This document shows, piece after piece, positions 30,240 to 60,259 of a DNA stretch of 64,000 nt. The DNA lies in contig CM055098.1 of the NCBI GenBank assembly GCA_029204225.1, positions 2,603,106 to 2,667,105 of the forward strand. The letters are read 5' to 3'. Source of the DNA: Diphasiastrum complanatum (lineage: Eukaryota > Streptophyta > Lycopodiopsida > Lycopodiales > Lycopodiaceae). Below the pieces are notes generated by a model, which searched no databases, was not told where the DNA came from, and saw only the letters and a list, made by a program, of their open reading frames with translations. Made by a program: the position numbers and the translations under genes. How positions within the stretch are numbered: the first letter of the stretch is position 1; the number at the start of each line of letters is the position of its first letter.

Positions 30240-32006
30240 CAATTGGCCGCTACATTCCAGCCTTCCTGAGAACTTCTTGCGAGTCCTGCTCGCCTCGTCG
30301 TCGTGTCGTTTGCTTTCTCTCGCTCATCTTTCGCCTCAAGGCTTCAAAAACTTGGAAGCGGAGCTTACTTCCAAAATTCAGCGGCCGCAGGTATTCTCTT
30401 ATCTTCTCCACAAAGCCCATTTCTTGCCAGTCCTCCACCAAGGTCACATAATGCGATGACATGAAGGCCGCTCTGTAGTATAGCATGGCCATCATTTCAT
30501 AGTCTTCTTCCGACTGGAGGGCTACATTTGGGTTGATCTTAATGGGATCCAAGCCTCGATCCCAAAAACAATCTTGCTGCATCAGAAAGGCCATAGATCT
30601 GCAATATTTGGCACTTTCTTGCATGCAAAGATCGGCACTTGTTTTGTACTTGTGCCCGAAGTCGAGTAACTGCAGCCTCATATCATCCGGGGAGGTTCTC
30701 TCTAAAATTCCCAAAATGACTGGCCAATTTACCAACTCCACTCGTGGCTTTTCTACCGGCCATGAATTTCTGCATTTGAGTGGAATGTAGAAGGGATCCA
30801 CTCATTTCCATGCCGATGCCTTCATATACTCTTGGAGTCGCCTGCTATCTTTCAAGAATTTATTCCGCCACTCCAGTTGCAGTTGTAGTGCTACGATGAT
30901 CTCGGCCCTAGTGGAGTATTGGCTTTGATCTCTGTCCTCTTTGACTCCCCTCATGTTGGGAGGGTATTTCTTCTCAAACTTTTCTGACTCTCTTGTGTCA
31001 CCAATTTGCTTCTGGGCCTAGTAGGGGAAGTTTTCCTACGCGGTTGGAATGGCCTCGCCAGATAATCATCTAGGGCCTTGGTGCCTGTGTCTTTTTCCTT
31101 GTCTTTCTCGCTTGTCGACGACTCAACTGCGCCTGTATCTTGTCTGGGCGATAACCTTCTTGTCTCTAGTTGATCTGCCAGGAAGTCATCATCACCCCCC
31201 ATGTCGGTGTTAGTTTCTGAAAGGTCATGAATGGAATGATCTGGAGAGAGGGGTGCGAGAACGACAAGTTCCAGAGGGGGTGGCATTAACAAATTATACG
31301 TCGCACCGGGGGAGTGGAGTTGTTGGAGGAACTCGTCCCGTCGGGCCTTGTATGTGTCAACTGGACCTTTTGATGGGCCCATTATTTTGCTAGGAGGTGA
31401 TGGAGAGAGGGAAGATGAAAGAATCGGGTAAGTTGGAATAAATGTTTTGAAAAAATTAAATGAGTAGGAGGAGGGGTTAAAGGTGGGAGGGGGTCGAGGA
31501 AAAGTTCTGGAAGCAAACCGGCTCTCTGGCCACCCGATCTCGAGCTACCGTCTGAAGATTGGGTTTGTCTGTCCTGATTTCCTGCTCCATCATTCTCATC
31601 ATCGTCCCGTGGCTTCGTTGATTGAGCGCCTGCTTGGGCCTTGCACGCCGTGTCCCATAGTTGGTTCACCTTGTCCAAGACTTGCTACAGGGTCTTCGTG
31701 GTATCTTCCAGCTACTTTTGCTACTCCAGGATGATCCTCTCTTGCTTGGCCACAATGTTTTGGAAATTTTTCTTTTCGGCCTCTCATTTTTGGATTAGCC
31801 TTACATATTTTTCCATTGGGATGGCTGGGGCCTGTGGGGCCCGGAATTGAATATCCTCGGGCTTGACTAGAGGAGTGTCGACTTTCATTGCACTCAATGA
31901 TCCATCTCGTACTTGGTCGACTTGGACATCCAGTGTAAAGTCTTTGAACTTCTGTGGAAGATCAAAAGGTGGGTCGACAAAAGGTTCGGGAACTTTGGGA
32001 ATCATC
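30240..32006 (-). pseudogene. Gypsy 3' ORF of unknown function, copy B
   Basis: Read 32006 to 30240. It has MIPKVPEPFVDPPF and VDQVRDGSL, a helical lysine/glutamate stretch (EAEKKNFQNIVAKQERIILE, VNQLWDTACKAQ), and an acidic, Ser-rich linker. The folded-looking C-terminal block has VDPFYIPLKCRNSW, NWPVILGILE, FWDRGLDPIKINPN, EEDYEMMAMLYYRAAF and EDWQEMGFVEKIREYL. Order and residues match the ORF at 60260-63154. It sits between the gypsy protease region and a polypurine tract/LTR, the place where Athila-type elements carry an env-like ORF. No signal peptide or membrane segment is visible. Frameshifts and stops break it. I do not recognise the family. Confidence 0.55.
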
Positions 32007-32155
32007 TAAGGTGATTCACTACCGGACGTGGAAGCTTGGTCGGATTGTTTGGTTTCTATCCCTTTTGACAAGGGCTTGATCGGCTGTTTAAGCTTCTCAC
32101 GCATCTGTTTTTGACGCTCGGTTAATTTTGTATCAATAACTTTAGTTTTTTGTAA

Positions 32156-33720
32156 CTAAGGTTTTTGTGGTTTTTGAGTGGGCGGTGTTGGTGCCTCACT
32201 TATCATATCGTCGTCGATTGTATCCCAGACTTCGTCGGGATACACATCCCATGTATATACTTTGGGTTTGGGCTTGTATGTTTGTGTGTTGGGTACCTTG
32301 GATGTCAGTTGGACGTGAGCCAACGGTCCTGGTATTGTTATCTCCTTAGGAATTGATTTTGGTGGATAAGGTTGTGCATCTAGATATAGGAGTACATGTT
32401 CATCCGTCATGTCTACATCATCCATGGAAAGAATACCTTTTTCTGAAACATGGGCGGTAGAGACACTAGGTTCTCCTGGGCACCACGCTATAGGAATCGG
32501 GTCAATCATCATAAGTGGGATGATGGGTGTGTCAATGTCTGTAGAGCATGGGAGAATATCCACATCTGCTGCAGCAGTTTCGATACAACATCGATTGGAA
32601 TCAGTACAGTCCATAGTGGCTAGTGTGTGACCCCAATTGATTATGTCCGTGGATCTCGTATAGTGACCTTTGATCGGGACGCTATATGATTCGTCATATG
32701 TTGTGGATGACCAATCATCGTATACCTTGGTGGGCTTGATGTGGCCTGTTGAGTCAACCGTGACTCGTTTATCGTGGTTAATAAAGGTAATTTGGCTATG
32801 CTTCTAATCTTGGACAACACCTGCCATCTGGAGCCAGGGTGTACCAAGAAGGAGTTTATATGTATTGTTATCTTCTGGTAAATCTAAGATGACACAATCT
32901 AGCACAAATTTGACACCTGCTATGCGAACTTTTATATTTGATAAATGACCAGCAGGGTCAGTAACTCGGTGATCAGCCATGTGAATTTTATATCGTGGTT
33001 GATCGAGGGTATGGAAGCCCCATGACTTTGCCAATGACAAAGCCATTATATTAACGTCTGATCCACTATCTAGGATAGCAGATACTGCGGGATAGTTTTT
33101 ATAGGACAAAGGTAGGGTGATGCTAGTCCCCTTAGCAACACCTATATTCAATAGATTCACAGGAATCTGGGGAATTTCAGGAATCTCTTCTGCTTTCCGC
33201 TGTTCATCAGAAATAGTAGGCAGTTGAAAATTTTGATGGATATAACGTTGAAGCCCAGTGAAGGATTTTATTGCGGTATGAAACGGCATGGTGAGTTGAG
33301 CTTGCAGGAGGTCAGAAAATACTTCAAGTCCTTGTAAGGATTGCTCTTTTTCGGGGATATGAGCTGAGAACAGACTTTCTGTATGTTCTTCCTCTTGCAA
33401 AAACTCATCTCAAAACTCATTGTATTGTCATTGTTCCACTTTTGGGTCTGGGTAATCTTTTGGTAATTGGAAGCCGTCAAGTGGCTTCCGTGGGGGTCAG
33501 CTGATTTGATATTATTTTGTTGTTGTTCTTGTTGTTGGCGTTGTGCTCTAGTGAGAACTCTAACAGGTTCAACATGGCAAGTGAGTGTATTGTTCCGGTT
33601 TCCATTTGCATGTTGCTAAGATCCATTTCTCTCGGAAAAAAATTTGGGGTTTTATGGAGAATTGTCCTAGAAAGCCATATTGTGATGCTTTTTTGGAGTT
33701 TTTTCTTGTGTAGCTCAAAC
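32156..33720 (-). pseudogene. Gypsy (Tat/Athila-type) gag end, aspartic protease and acidic spacer
   Basis: Read 33720 to 32156. A VRVLTRAQRQQQEQQ linker, as found between gag and protease of Tat-type elements, is followed after a frameshift by a helical block (LEVFSDLLQAQLTMPFHTAI). The retropepsin has YPAVSAILDSGSDVNIMALS with the catalytic DSG, and YKLLLGTPWLQMAG at its end. It would cleave the polyprotein. An acidic spacer follows, ending KPKVYTWDVYPDEVWDTI and DDDMISEAPTPP. The RT, RNase H and integrase expected next are absent; the 3' ORF follows directly, so an internal deletion is likely. Confidence 0.75.
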
Positions 33721-33729
33721 CTTATGTAG

Positions 33730-36000
33730 ATCTGAATTTTCCAGCAAGTGTACTTTCATTTTAGGGATCATTAATGATGAAATTAATTATGCATGCCAGT
33801 TTTTTTCATGATTTATGATTCTAGACTATGTTTTGGTCAAAATTGCTTGTTTTTTTTCATGCTTTTTGACTCAAAATTGATAGTAAGAATACAAATCCAG
33901 CAAGATCAGATCAATTAGATGGCTACAATTCTGTAAATTGGTCTGCATGTGATAGAAAAAGGGTTGCATGTCATGAATTTCCACTTTATAGTGAAGAAAA
34001 AAATTGGAAAATAGCCAAAAATTATCATTTTGCTTGTTCTTTCATAAAGTTGGATGGTAGGTGGTTTTAAAACACCATGTAGAGCTTGTAAAGAGTTGAA
34101 CCAAAGTTAATGGTTTCCTTGAAGTTAGAGCCAAGAATTCCATGAATTGGGCTTGTAGAAGGTAAAAAAAAACCAAAAAATAGCTTATTTTTGTGGTGTT
34201 TGGGGGATGGATTGCTCCCAATCCATAAAAAGATCATGCTGAAAATTTTACAACATGATTAACATTCTTTTTTAACTTCCCAACAAGCTATCAGAATTGT
34301 AAATCAATGGTCAGTGGCTTATTTTCCATCTCCATCAAGTTTGAAGCTATTTTGACGTCTACAAACCCGAAGCTCTTAGTTCTCTTGAAAGTGCTTCTCC
34401 AAGAATGATCTCTCTCTAGGCTTGCTATTTTTATGTAGCCTTGAGCAATCAACATTAAAGGCACATACCCATGAAGGTAGGCAAGCTAAGGTCACATCAT
34501 TGCTAGCACGAGCATTGAGCCCTTATGTCTTTTAAGGACAATAGGAAGAACAAAAAACCATCAAAGCTCCAACCATACACATGCATCAATCAAAAATTGG
34601 AAGAGCATCTAATATTTCATAGGTATGATTTTTACGAAGCCAACAAATGGGAATTTGGATATTCATGTCTAATTTTTTTTTTTTTAAAGCCAAGAATTTG
34701 TTAAAGTATGAACTTTATAGAGTATTTAAACAATATGCACTCAATTCAACATGTTTCATTTGACAATTTCATCTTCCTAGGTGAAGCACAACTCACCCTT
34801 GATAAAGGCTATTTATAAAGGTCAAAACAAATGAATGAAGCTCCTATTTTTGTATTGAGCATCCAAAGTTTATTTGGTCCCAGGTTCAAAACCCCTTGGA
34901 AACCAAGATGCATAAAAAAGTATCGATTGCAATGTTTCATCGCTTAGCACATTGGTTTTTGTATAAACCCATAAACTTAACATTGATGTATCTCAAAGTT
35001 GTAGCATGCACCTACTATTGGGCATTCTTCATGGAGAAAAGATTATTGTATGATTCACAAAGCCAGAAATTGCACAATGCATGTACTTTGTTTTGCTACT
35101 ACACTAGGTTTTGTTTCTCAAAATAGAGAAATAGTCCTCAAATCATTAGAATAAGATGTAATGCCACCGTATTTTCCATGTTTGATTTAGTTTTAAATTA
35201 CGTAATCATTTTAACTTTTCATAGCTTTTATGAGAAGGTAGGAATCTCATTTGATTGGCTTTGATCCAATACATTAGCCTTCAACGTGGCTGGTTTCTTT
35301 ATTTATGTCTAGAAAAAGTGATAAGAGTTGGCACTTTTGTAATTGCAAAAAACAGCTTTTTTTATGCATCTAACATTTATGTACTCTTGGGGCTAATTGT
35401 ATGATGTACTAACTTGGAAAATAGAACTTCATCAAGGATGATTGCCACAAGCATGTGTCACTCACCTTTGTGTAAAATATTCAAATGGAATACAACCAAT
35501 ATATGAGTGGGAAAGTCATAGCATTTAGTGTAATGGTGAGCTAAGACTTTTTGGTTGGACTCGTTAAGCCTCAAAGATTGCACTTTGTCTCTTGTCATGG
35601 CTTGATGCTATTCTAGACCACAATCGTTACAATACATATCCACATAGTTTAATGAGTGTAACTTGTTGAAATTCAAGCCATTGCAAGGCTAACTACATGA
35701 TTCATACAAGATTAACCGTGCACATATGTGAATAATCTCACTATGACCCAATACATAAACACATTTTTATCTGGCAGATTCCTCCAAATTCACATATATT
35801 ACTCACATAATTTCACTATGACCCAGTACATAAACACATTCTTATCTGGCAGATTCCTCCAAAATCCATATATGTTACTCACATATCTCACCGAGAATCT
35901 TGTAACTCAACTACAGAAGAATTTCTATTTCTCATGAGTAAATAACATATTCTTTGAGACGAATAATATATTCATTCTCACCAGTTTTCCAACTCAGTTT
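33730..36000. other. No recognisable gene; contains a 75-bp tandem duplication
   Basis: AT-rich DNA. No coding frame is supported. The first kilobase could be leader of the minus-strand gypsy element to its left. Confidence 0.4.
35734..35884. repeat. 75/76-bp direct tandem duplication
   Basis: Units 35734-35808 and 35809-35884 share CACTATGACCCA, TACATAAACACATT, TTATCTGGCAGATTCCTCC and TTACTCACAT, with about ten differences. It looks like a moderately old duplication. Confidence 0.9.
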
Positions 36001-36811
36001 ACCTCTAATAACATAATTTTTTTCCATTCAATCAACCTCTCCCTAATCCTAGTACTTAAACTAAGATTAGGTTGACCAAACTTACTCCAAATTAAAATGG
36101 AATTAGTAACACGAAATCACTTTCAGAAAAATCTCATTTCTGTACCACAGTTGGTTCTCTTCCAAAAACCACATAACCAACAGATCCTCAAATAAAATTT
36201 TATCCCATCACTCAACCATTCCTATTAAAGAAACTATCAATTTCTATAAAAGTTAATTGGAAAGATGACTTATGAAAATATCTAAATCCATGAAAAGTCA
36301 GTAATAAGTGCTTTCCACAAAAAGATTCACTCTATTACAAACATGGCTTTTCCTTCAATATTTTCAAATCGAGTGACAATACATTCATTCCTCTGAAATC
36401 CATTTATGCAAAAGAGATATCCTAGGTTTAAAAAATTGAAACACAATCACCTTATAATTGATCTAAATTCCAAGTCTATTCACCAAAGTAGTAATTCATA
36501 TGACATAACATACTTTCAGAAGAATAACTTCATGTTGGAAAGAATCATATAAACTAGTCTAATGTCTTATATTCGAGAAATTACTAAGAAGTAAAGGATT
36601 AATTAAGAAAGCGAAAAATAGATTTGAGGGTTTCCAATTTTGTAAAGAGTGAGATACCAAAATTATTGTAGGAAAAAGTTTGAAACAATTTCATTTCTAT
36701 CCTATACCTGGGTTGAATCCCCGATATACAAAAATCATCCACTAGTATAAAAACAAAACTAGTTTGAACCTTTGCATACAATTCATCTAAAAGATGATCT
36801 ACCTTTACCAT
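36000..36811 (-). pseudogene. Possible very decayed copia RT trace
   Basis: One 70-codon frame (36811-36599) ends with VFILVDDFCISG, reminiscent of the copia VYVDDLLITG box with one residue lost. Downstream minus-strand text could be remnants of the following RT segments. All frames are broken; weak evidence only. Confidence 0.3.
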
Positions 36812-37498
36812 GAGAGAGCACTTGTGATATGGGGCATGCTATTGGCATGAGATTAGACTCTGAAATGGAGGTCGCCCTTCATTTCAAGATTAGCTCTTGG
36901 ATGGAGAATTAATGGTTGAGCGGAGAGTGTGCTAGCAACCATTGATATTATCCTTTGATAATATCATCTTGAGAAGATTTGATATGTGCATATCTATTTG
37001 ATACACTTAATGATCGCATAAGAAATCTGGAGTAGAAGCTTTAAACTTTACTTTGCTCCTTTTAAGAGAAAGGATCTAAGTTCAAACTGCCATAAACATG
37101 TATGTTCACAAATTCTCAACAATACAAAATCAAGCACAATTTTTTCTAATTGCTGAAGCACAGTTTCCTGATAAAACTACCTAGTTGGTAGAATTTGCAG
37201 ATAACGCTCGTGTATATTTCAATTCTGATTCAATTTCTACAAATGATTCAAGCCAAGCCAAGAGTTAGCCAAACGTCTTTTTGACTACGTTCAACCAGCA
37301 AAGAATCATGGCAAGGGAGACTTTCTTGTCTTATAACTTGTGTAAGTGTACAAATCCAACAACACAACTACTAAGAGATGCTGCATGTTGAACATAACTA
37401 GCGCTCCCATGATATCAAGATGCAATTGTGTTATAGAATCAATCCTTCTATTTAACACACAAATCTGAACGAAAATAATTTTGCTTGCTGAAAATGAG
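36812..37498. other. 3' flank of SBP, no gene seen
   Basis: AT-rich sequence downstream of the SBP poly(A) signal. No coding frame or repeat was recognised. Confidence 0.4.
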
Positions 37499-37504
37499 TT
37501 TATT
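37499..37504 (-). promoter_or_regulatory. SBP poly(A) signal AATAAA
   Basis: AATAAA on the minus strand about 90 bases downstream of the SBP stop codon, in an AT-rich 3' flank. It is a canonical hexamer at a usual 3'UTR distance. Confidence 0.5.
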
Positions 37505-37592
37505 ATAAGAGTGGATTTTTATATAGGCCAGTAAAAAGTTATTTCCCAGTAACACATGAGGATGGTAAGAGATTCATTCACCCACTCATAAG

Positions 37593-52904
<15,312 letters not shown>

Positions 52905-52962
52905 TGTTCTCGACAAGGATCTCCACAACACTGAACAACACAAATTGGATAAAGTTCAGGCC

Positions 52963-52982
52963 CAGTCAGTCAGTCAGTCAGG
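52963..52982. repeat. (CAGT)n microsatellite near the SBP start
   Basis: Four to five CAGT units about 60 bases upstream of the SBP ATG, in the 5'UTR or a 5'UTR intron. Confidence 0.9.
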
Positions 52983-53298
52983 TGTTGCTTGCTATCAAAA
53001 CCAGAAAAAGGAGAGCACCCATCGGCTCACTAACACAGTGCAGGACGTCCCTTATGATGTTGACCGGAGATAGAGCATATGCAAACGCTTGGTAGATTGA
53101 TCAAGCTATGAACTATACATGAAGTAGCTTTATAAAAACAAAGCATGAGCAATGAGCATTTGAAGGGAAAATAAAACATGATTCGCACCTTTTCTGTGAA
53201 TTCCAGTAGGCTCCTCGCCACTCCAGTGGACAAGAGTGTAGTAGATAAGCAGGTGACACTCACAGAAATGAACCGGACCCAACAGGCGATATCAGAAA

Positions 53299-53376
53299 GC
53301 AACTAAGAGGGGCTGCTTATAAAATCGAAGTCTCTCTCTCTCTCGCAAACCAAGAGGGGCTGCTTATATAATCGAA

Positions 53377-53380
<4 letters not shown>
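53299..53380 (-). promoter_or_regulatory. Candidate SBP core promoter, duplicated TATA module
   Basis: A block of about 34 bases starting AAGAGGGGCTGC is present twice, at 53303-53332 and 53352-53380. Read on the minus strand each copy has a TATA-like element (TTTTATAAGC at about 53325-53316, TATATAAGC at 53370-53362). They lie about 400-465 bases upstream of the ATG. A possible 5'UTR intron (donor AAAAG|GTGCG near 53188, acceptor TTGTTCAG near 52932) is plausible but unproven. Confidence 0.5.
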
Positions 53381-53413
<33 letters not shown>

Positions 53414-53437
53414 TCTCTCTCTCTCTCTCTCTCTCTC
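53380..53437. repeat. (GT)n(CT)n tract upstream of SBP
   Basis: About 16 GT followed by about 13 CT units, immediately upstream of the TATA modules in gene orientation. GA/CT tracts are frequent in plant core promoters. Confidence 0.95.
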
Positions 53438-53570
53438 GCTCGCGCAGGCGGTGTCACCGCAGAAAGGAAGCTTATCTACGTCACGACATGTCCAGGGGGG
53501 ATGTACCTTAAAAAGAGAGAAAAAGATTAAATTCTTGCCAACCCAACTTGTGTAATGTATATACTTAAAA

Positions 53571-53745
53571 AAAAAGTGGTTTCCGGGCAGCTCACGCTGC
53601 CCGTCACGCTCTCACAGCCAGTGTGAGCTGCCCCGGAAAACCGCACCCTCGCGATTTCTTGCACACGGGCAGCCGTGTGCTGCCCGTCACATTTGAATTT
53701 GCCCGCCCAACGTTGCCCGCCGTTGGGTTGGGCAGGCGTTACTAG
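53571..53745. repeat. Palindrome-word repeat 7 (GGGCAGC/GCTGCCC type)
   Basis: GGGCAGCTCACGCTGCCCGTC, GTGTGAGCTGCCCC, then CACGGGCAGCCGTGTGCTGCCC, and CCCAACGTTGCCCGCC with GGGTTGGGCAGGCG. It ends at TTACTAGTATATATATA. Nested inverted repeats dominate the stretch. It lies upstream of the SBP promoter. Confidence 0.7.
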
Positions 53746-57229
<3,484 letters not shown>

Positions 57230-59270
57230 AAAGGAAATGGAGATGCTAATTTGTAGAAAAGAAACTTTTACGTGGATCTATGAGGACTTAAGGATGTACC
57301 TCTAGGTTTGGTGACCTGTGAAGTTTCCTCGAAAGAGGCCACAACAAACATTGTTGAGGCAAATATAAAGGAGATCGGTACAACATTAAGTGGAAGCTGT
57401 CTACTAGAAATTGACAAAATCAGAGTTGCAAGGGTGACTTTTTCCATTAAAAATACAAAATGGGGCTTAGATATAATACCTAAAACAAAGAAGATTGGAG
57501 CTATGAGGGTGTGGATAAACTTAAAATCTTCAACAAGCACATTGTGAAGGACTACATCCCTCTTCCGTTTATGCACCAAATGATGCATGAGATGGCTAGA
57601 ATATAGTTGTATCGTTTTGTAGATGGTTTTGCTAGTTACAATCGAATTGTTATGGATGAAGCTGACAAGTTGAAGACACTTTTCAGCACTCCTTCGAGAA
57701 TATGTGCATATCATGTGATGCCATTTGGAGTAACGCTCCTGTCACCTATCAAAGATTCATGAACGAAATTTTTTGGAATCTCACTTCACCTTCTTAAAAG
57801 AATTTCATGAATGATTTATGCATTGCAACCAACTCATGGGAGTAGCATATGGAAATCCTAGAGATTCGCTTTGCTAAGTGCTTAGGGAATGGGATATCTT
57901 TAAACCCTAAGAAATGTGTATTTTTTGTACTCTCTGGAGTCTCATTGGGACACATAGTGTGTAGAGAAAGATTAACTATTGGTCTTTACATAGTGGACAA
58001 AGTTCAATAAATTGCACCACTCTTGTCGTTATTCTTGGAAAGTGTTGGATATTATCGCATATTTGTAAGAAGATCCGATTCTACTTCAATGTCTCTCACA
58101 AATCTATCAAAATCAATAACATGATTAAAATAGACAACCAAATGTGATGAAGCATTTGAAGTGGCCAAAAAACTATTGAAGGACACTGTAGCATTGAAAA
58201 TCCCACAAGGCCCCAAAGATTTACACAACAAGCTACTACAGAAGGCCAAAAGATAATTTGGAAGTTATTCATCCCATGGTATATGAGGAAAGGAAGTTTT
58301 GTTAAAGCTAAAACTAATAACATAGTTGGACAGAGAGAATGTTTTTTTATTGTGACAAAATTCAAACATTACTTACTACAAGTAAAAGCAATTTTGCATG
58401 TGTCCCTCCCAACCATGAGACTTTTGATAAACAAATTGGACCTCTAACAAGAGTCTCCAAATGGTTGATGGCACTTCAAGAACTGGATTACAACATTGCC
58501 AACAAGAAGCATAAACTGCAAAGCTTGATGTGGATTCTGAGCTCGATACATGATGAGGTAGCTAAGTTGCAAGCAAATAGGTTGCAATGGGCTGATGAAT
58601 TTCAACAAGTGTTTTCTATACACAATCAAGCTATTTTGTCTTGTTATGAATGCTAGGCACTACTTGTCAACATTGAATCTACCAAAGGAGTTGACCAAAT
58701 CTAAGAAGATAAAGCTAAAAATATAGGCCCAAAAATGTACCATAATAGATGTAAACCTTTATAGAAGTGGCACAAACAGTGTGTTCTTAGATGATATATT
58801 ACACACATGAAAACACCTTCCATCTTGGAAGAATGCCATGATTTAGCCTATGAAGGACATTTTTTGGGACAACTTATAACACAAAAAGTGTTGAGAGCTA
58901 GTTATTGGTGGTCGTAATCGTTCAATGATGCACATGAATATTGTATGAGATGTGATGTAACATCTTAGGTAGCATGAAATGGATCATAAAAGAAATAAGA
59001 GCCCCATCCCCATTCAAGAAGCCAAATTTTTTGGCCTCTAATAGTAGAAAGCACTACATTATTATTGCTGTTGACCACTTCACCAAGTGGGTGGAGGCTA
59101 GCAATACCTAAAAACACTACATAAGAAGCAACAAAGTTTTGATGGTGTTGTGTAGATTTGGAGCACCTAAGGAATTAATTCCAAATAGAGGCACTCATTT
59201 TTTAACAACTTTATAAACTCTAGTCGAGTGATTAGCCATGAAACACAACAAAATGACCCCTTCATGCATA
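57230..59270 (+). pseudogene. Decayed Ty3/gypsy (Athila/Tat-like) RT and integrase
   Basis: Pieces in changing frames: DYIPLPFMHQMMHEMA, YRFVDGFASYNRIVMDEADK (the RT DG motif), MPFGVTLL and FMNEIFW; then the RNase H-side RVSKWLMALQELDYNI. Integrase zinc-binding text CHDLAYEGHF and EYCMRCD is followed by KHYIIIAVDHFTKWVEA (first catalytic Asp) and FGAPKELIPNRGTHF. In the latter the usual DRGTHF has become NRGTHF, so the second catalytic Asp is lost. Many stops. No YLDD box could be placed. Confidence 0.75.
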
Positions 59271-59423
59271 AAGAATGCAAAAGATTCATTAGGTAGATCA
59301 TGAGCTACTCTCGTTAAGTCACAATTGTCGACTTCACATTGCCTTAAAGCACAATAGAAACATTATTGGAACAAGAAATAATTCAACATGACTAGAACTC
59401 ACAATAATCACCACACAATAGCT

Positions 59424-60241
59424 TGTTAGAAAAACAAAAGCTATTAATCACTTAGCCACATTATTTTTTGTCTTTGGTCACTAGCTGCATGTTTCTAGTC
59501 TTCAAATTGCATAAACAATAATCCAAATAGAGAGACTAAATGCTACATACCTATGTAACTAGCAGTACTTCAATGAACCCTATATGTCCATTTAGTGCTG
59601 GGGGCTAAATGGCAAGTTACCCTTGGATAAGGGGTACCCTTAGGATTAAAGGTAGGTGCCTTTGGATAAGGACAGGCAAGTGACTATACCTTGGTCGGAG
59701 GTATGGAATCAAGTTACCCTTGTGTAGTGGGTTTCTTTCCTTGCCTAACCTGAATCCAAGATCTAATCAATCTAGCATCGAAGAGACGAAGTTAGTTGTC
59801 ACGCATAGGTTCGTTCCCATGAGAGCAATAGTATAGTTCATATTTCAGCATGAATGGAAGATCCAAATCTAACTCTAACATCCATTAACCCTAAGTATTA
59901 ACACTACCTCCACTAACACTACGATCCATTAACACTACGATCCACAACAAGATAGCTTACTCTTAGAGGAGGACCCTGGCCTCTGAATCCTATTGGTCCA
60001 TTTTTGCCTCCCTATTATTCAAATTTAAAAAAGAGTGGGAACCATCCAAATTCACTAACTTGACATTTAGGCCCTACGACATTAAAAGTCCTGCAAAAAA
60101 GGCCTAAAGTCTTTTTATTGACTTTCAACTAATCAAATCTCTGTGTGATCATCAAGTTGGACTTACACACGCAGGGTGCCAAATCCCTCTCACTTATTAA
60201 CTAGGGTTAAGGTTGCCTTGGGATCCGCAAACCCTCCAACA
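59424..60241 (-). mobile_element. Gypsy 3' LTR (tentative outer end)
   Basis: On the minus strand TGTTGGAGGGTTTGCGGATC follows a polypurine tract (TGGTGGGGGGACAT, about 60242-60255), so the 60241 end is well supported. The other end is placed at TGTTAG (59424) only by short terminal symmetry. It belongs to the element carrying the ORF at 60260-63154. Confidence 0.5.
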
Positions 60242-60259
60242 ATGTCCCCCCACCAAAAC

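Noticed and set aside
30179-30459. Plus-strand frames overlapping the 3' ORF
   Set aside because: The minus frame has conserved counterparts in the copy at 60.5 kb; the plus frames do not.
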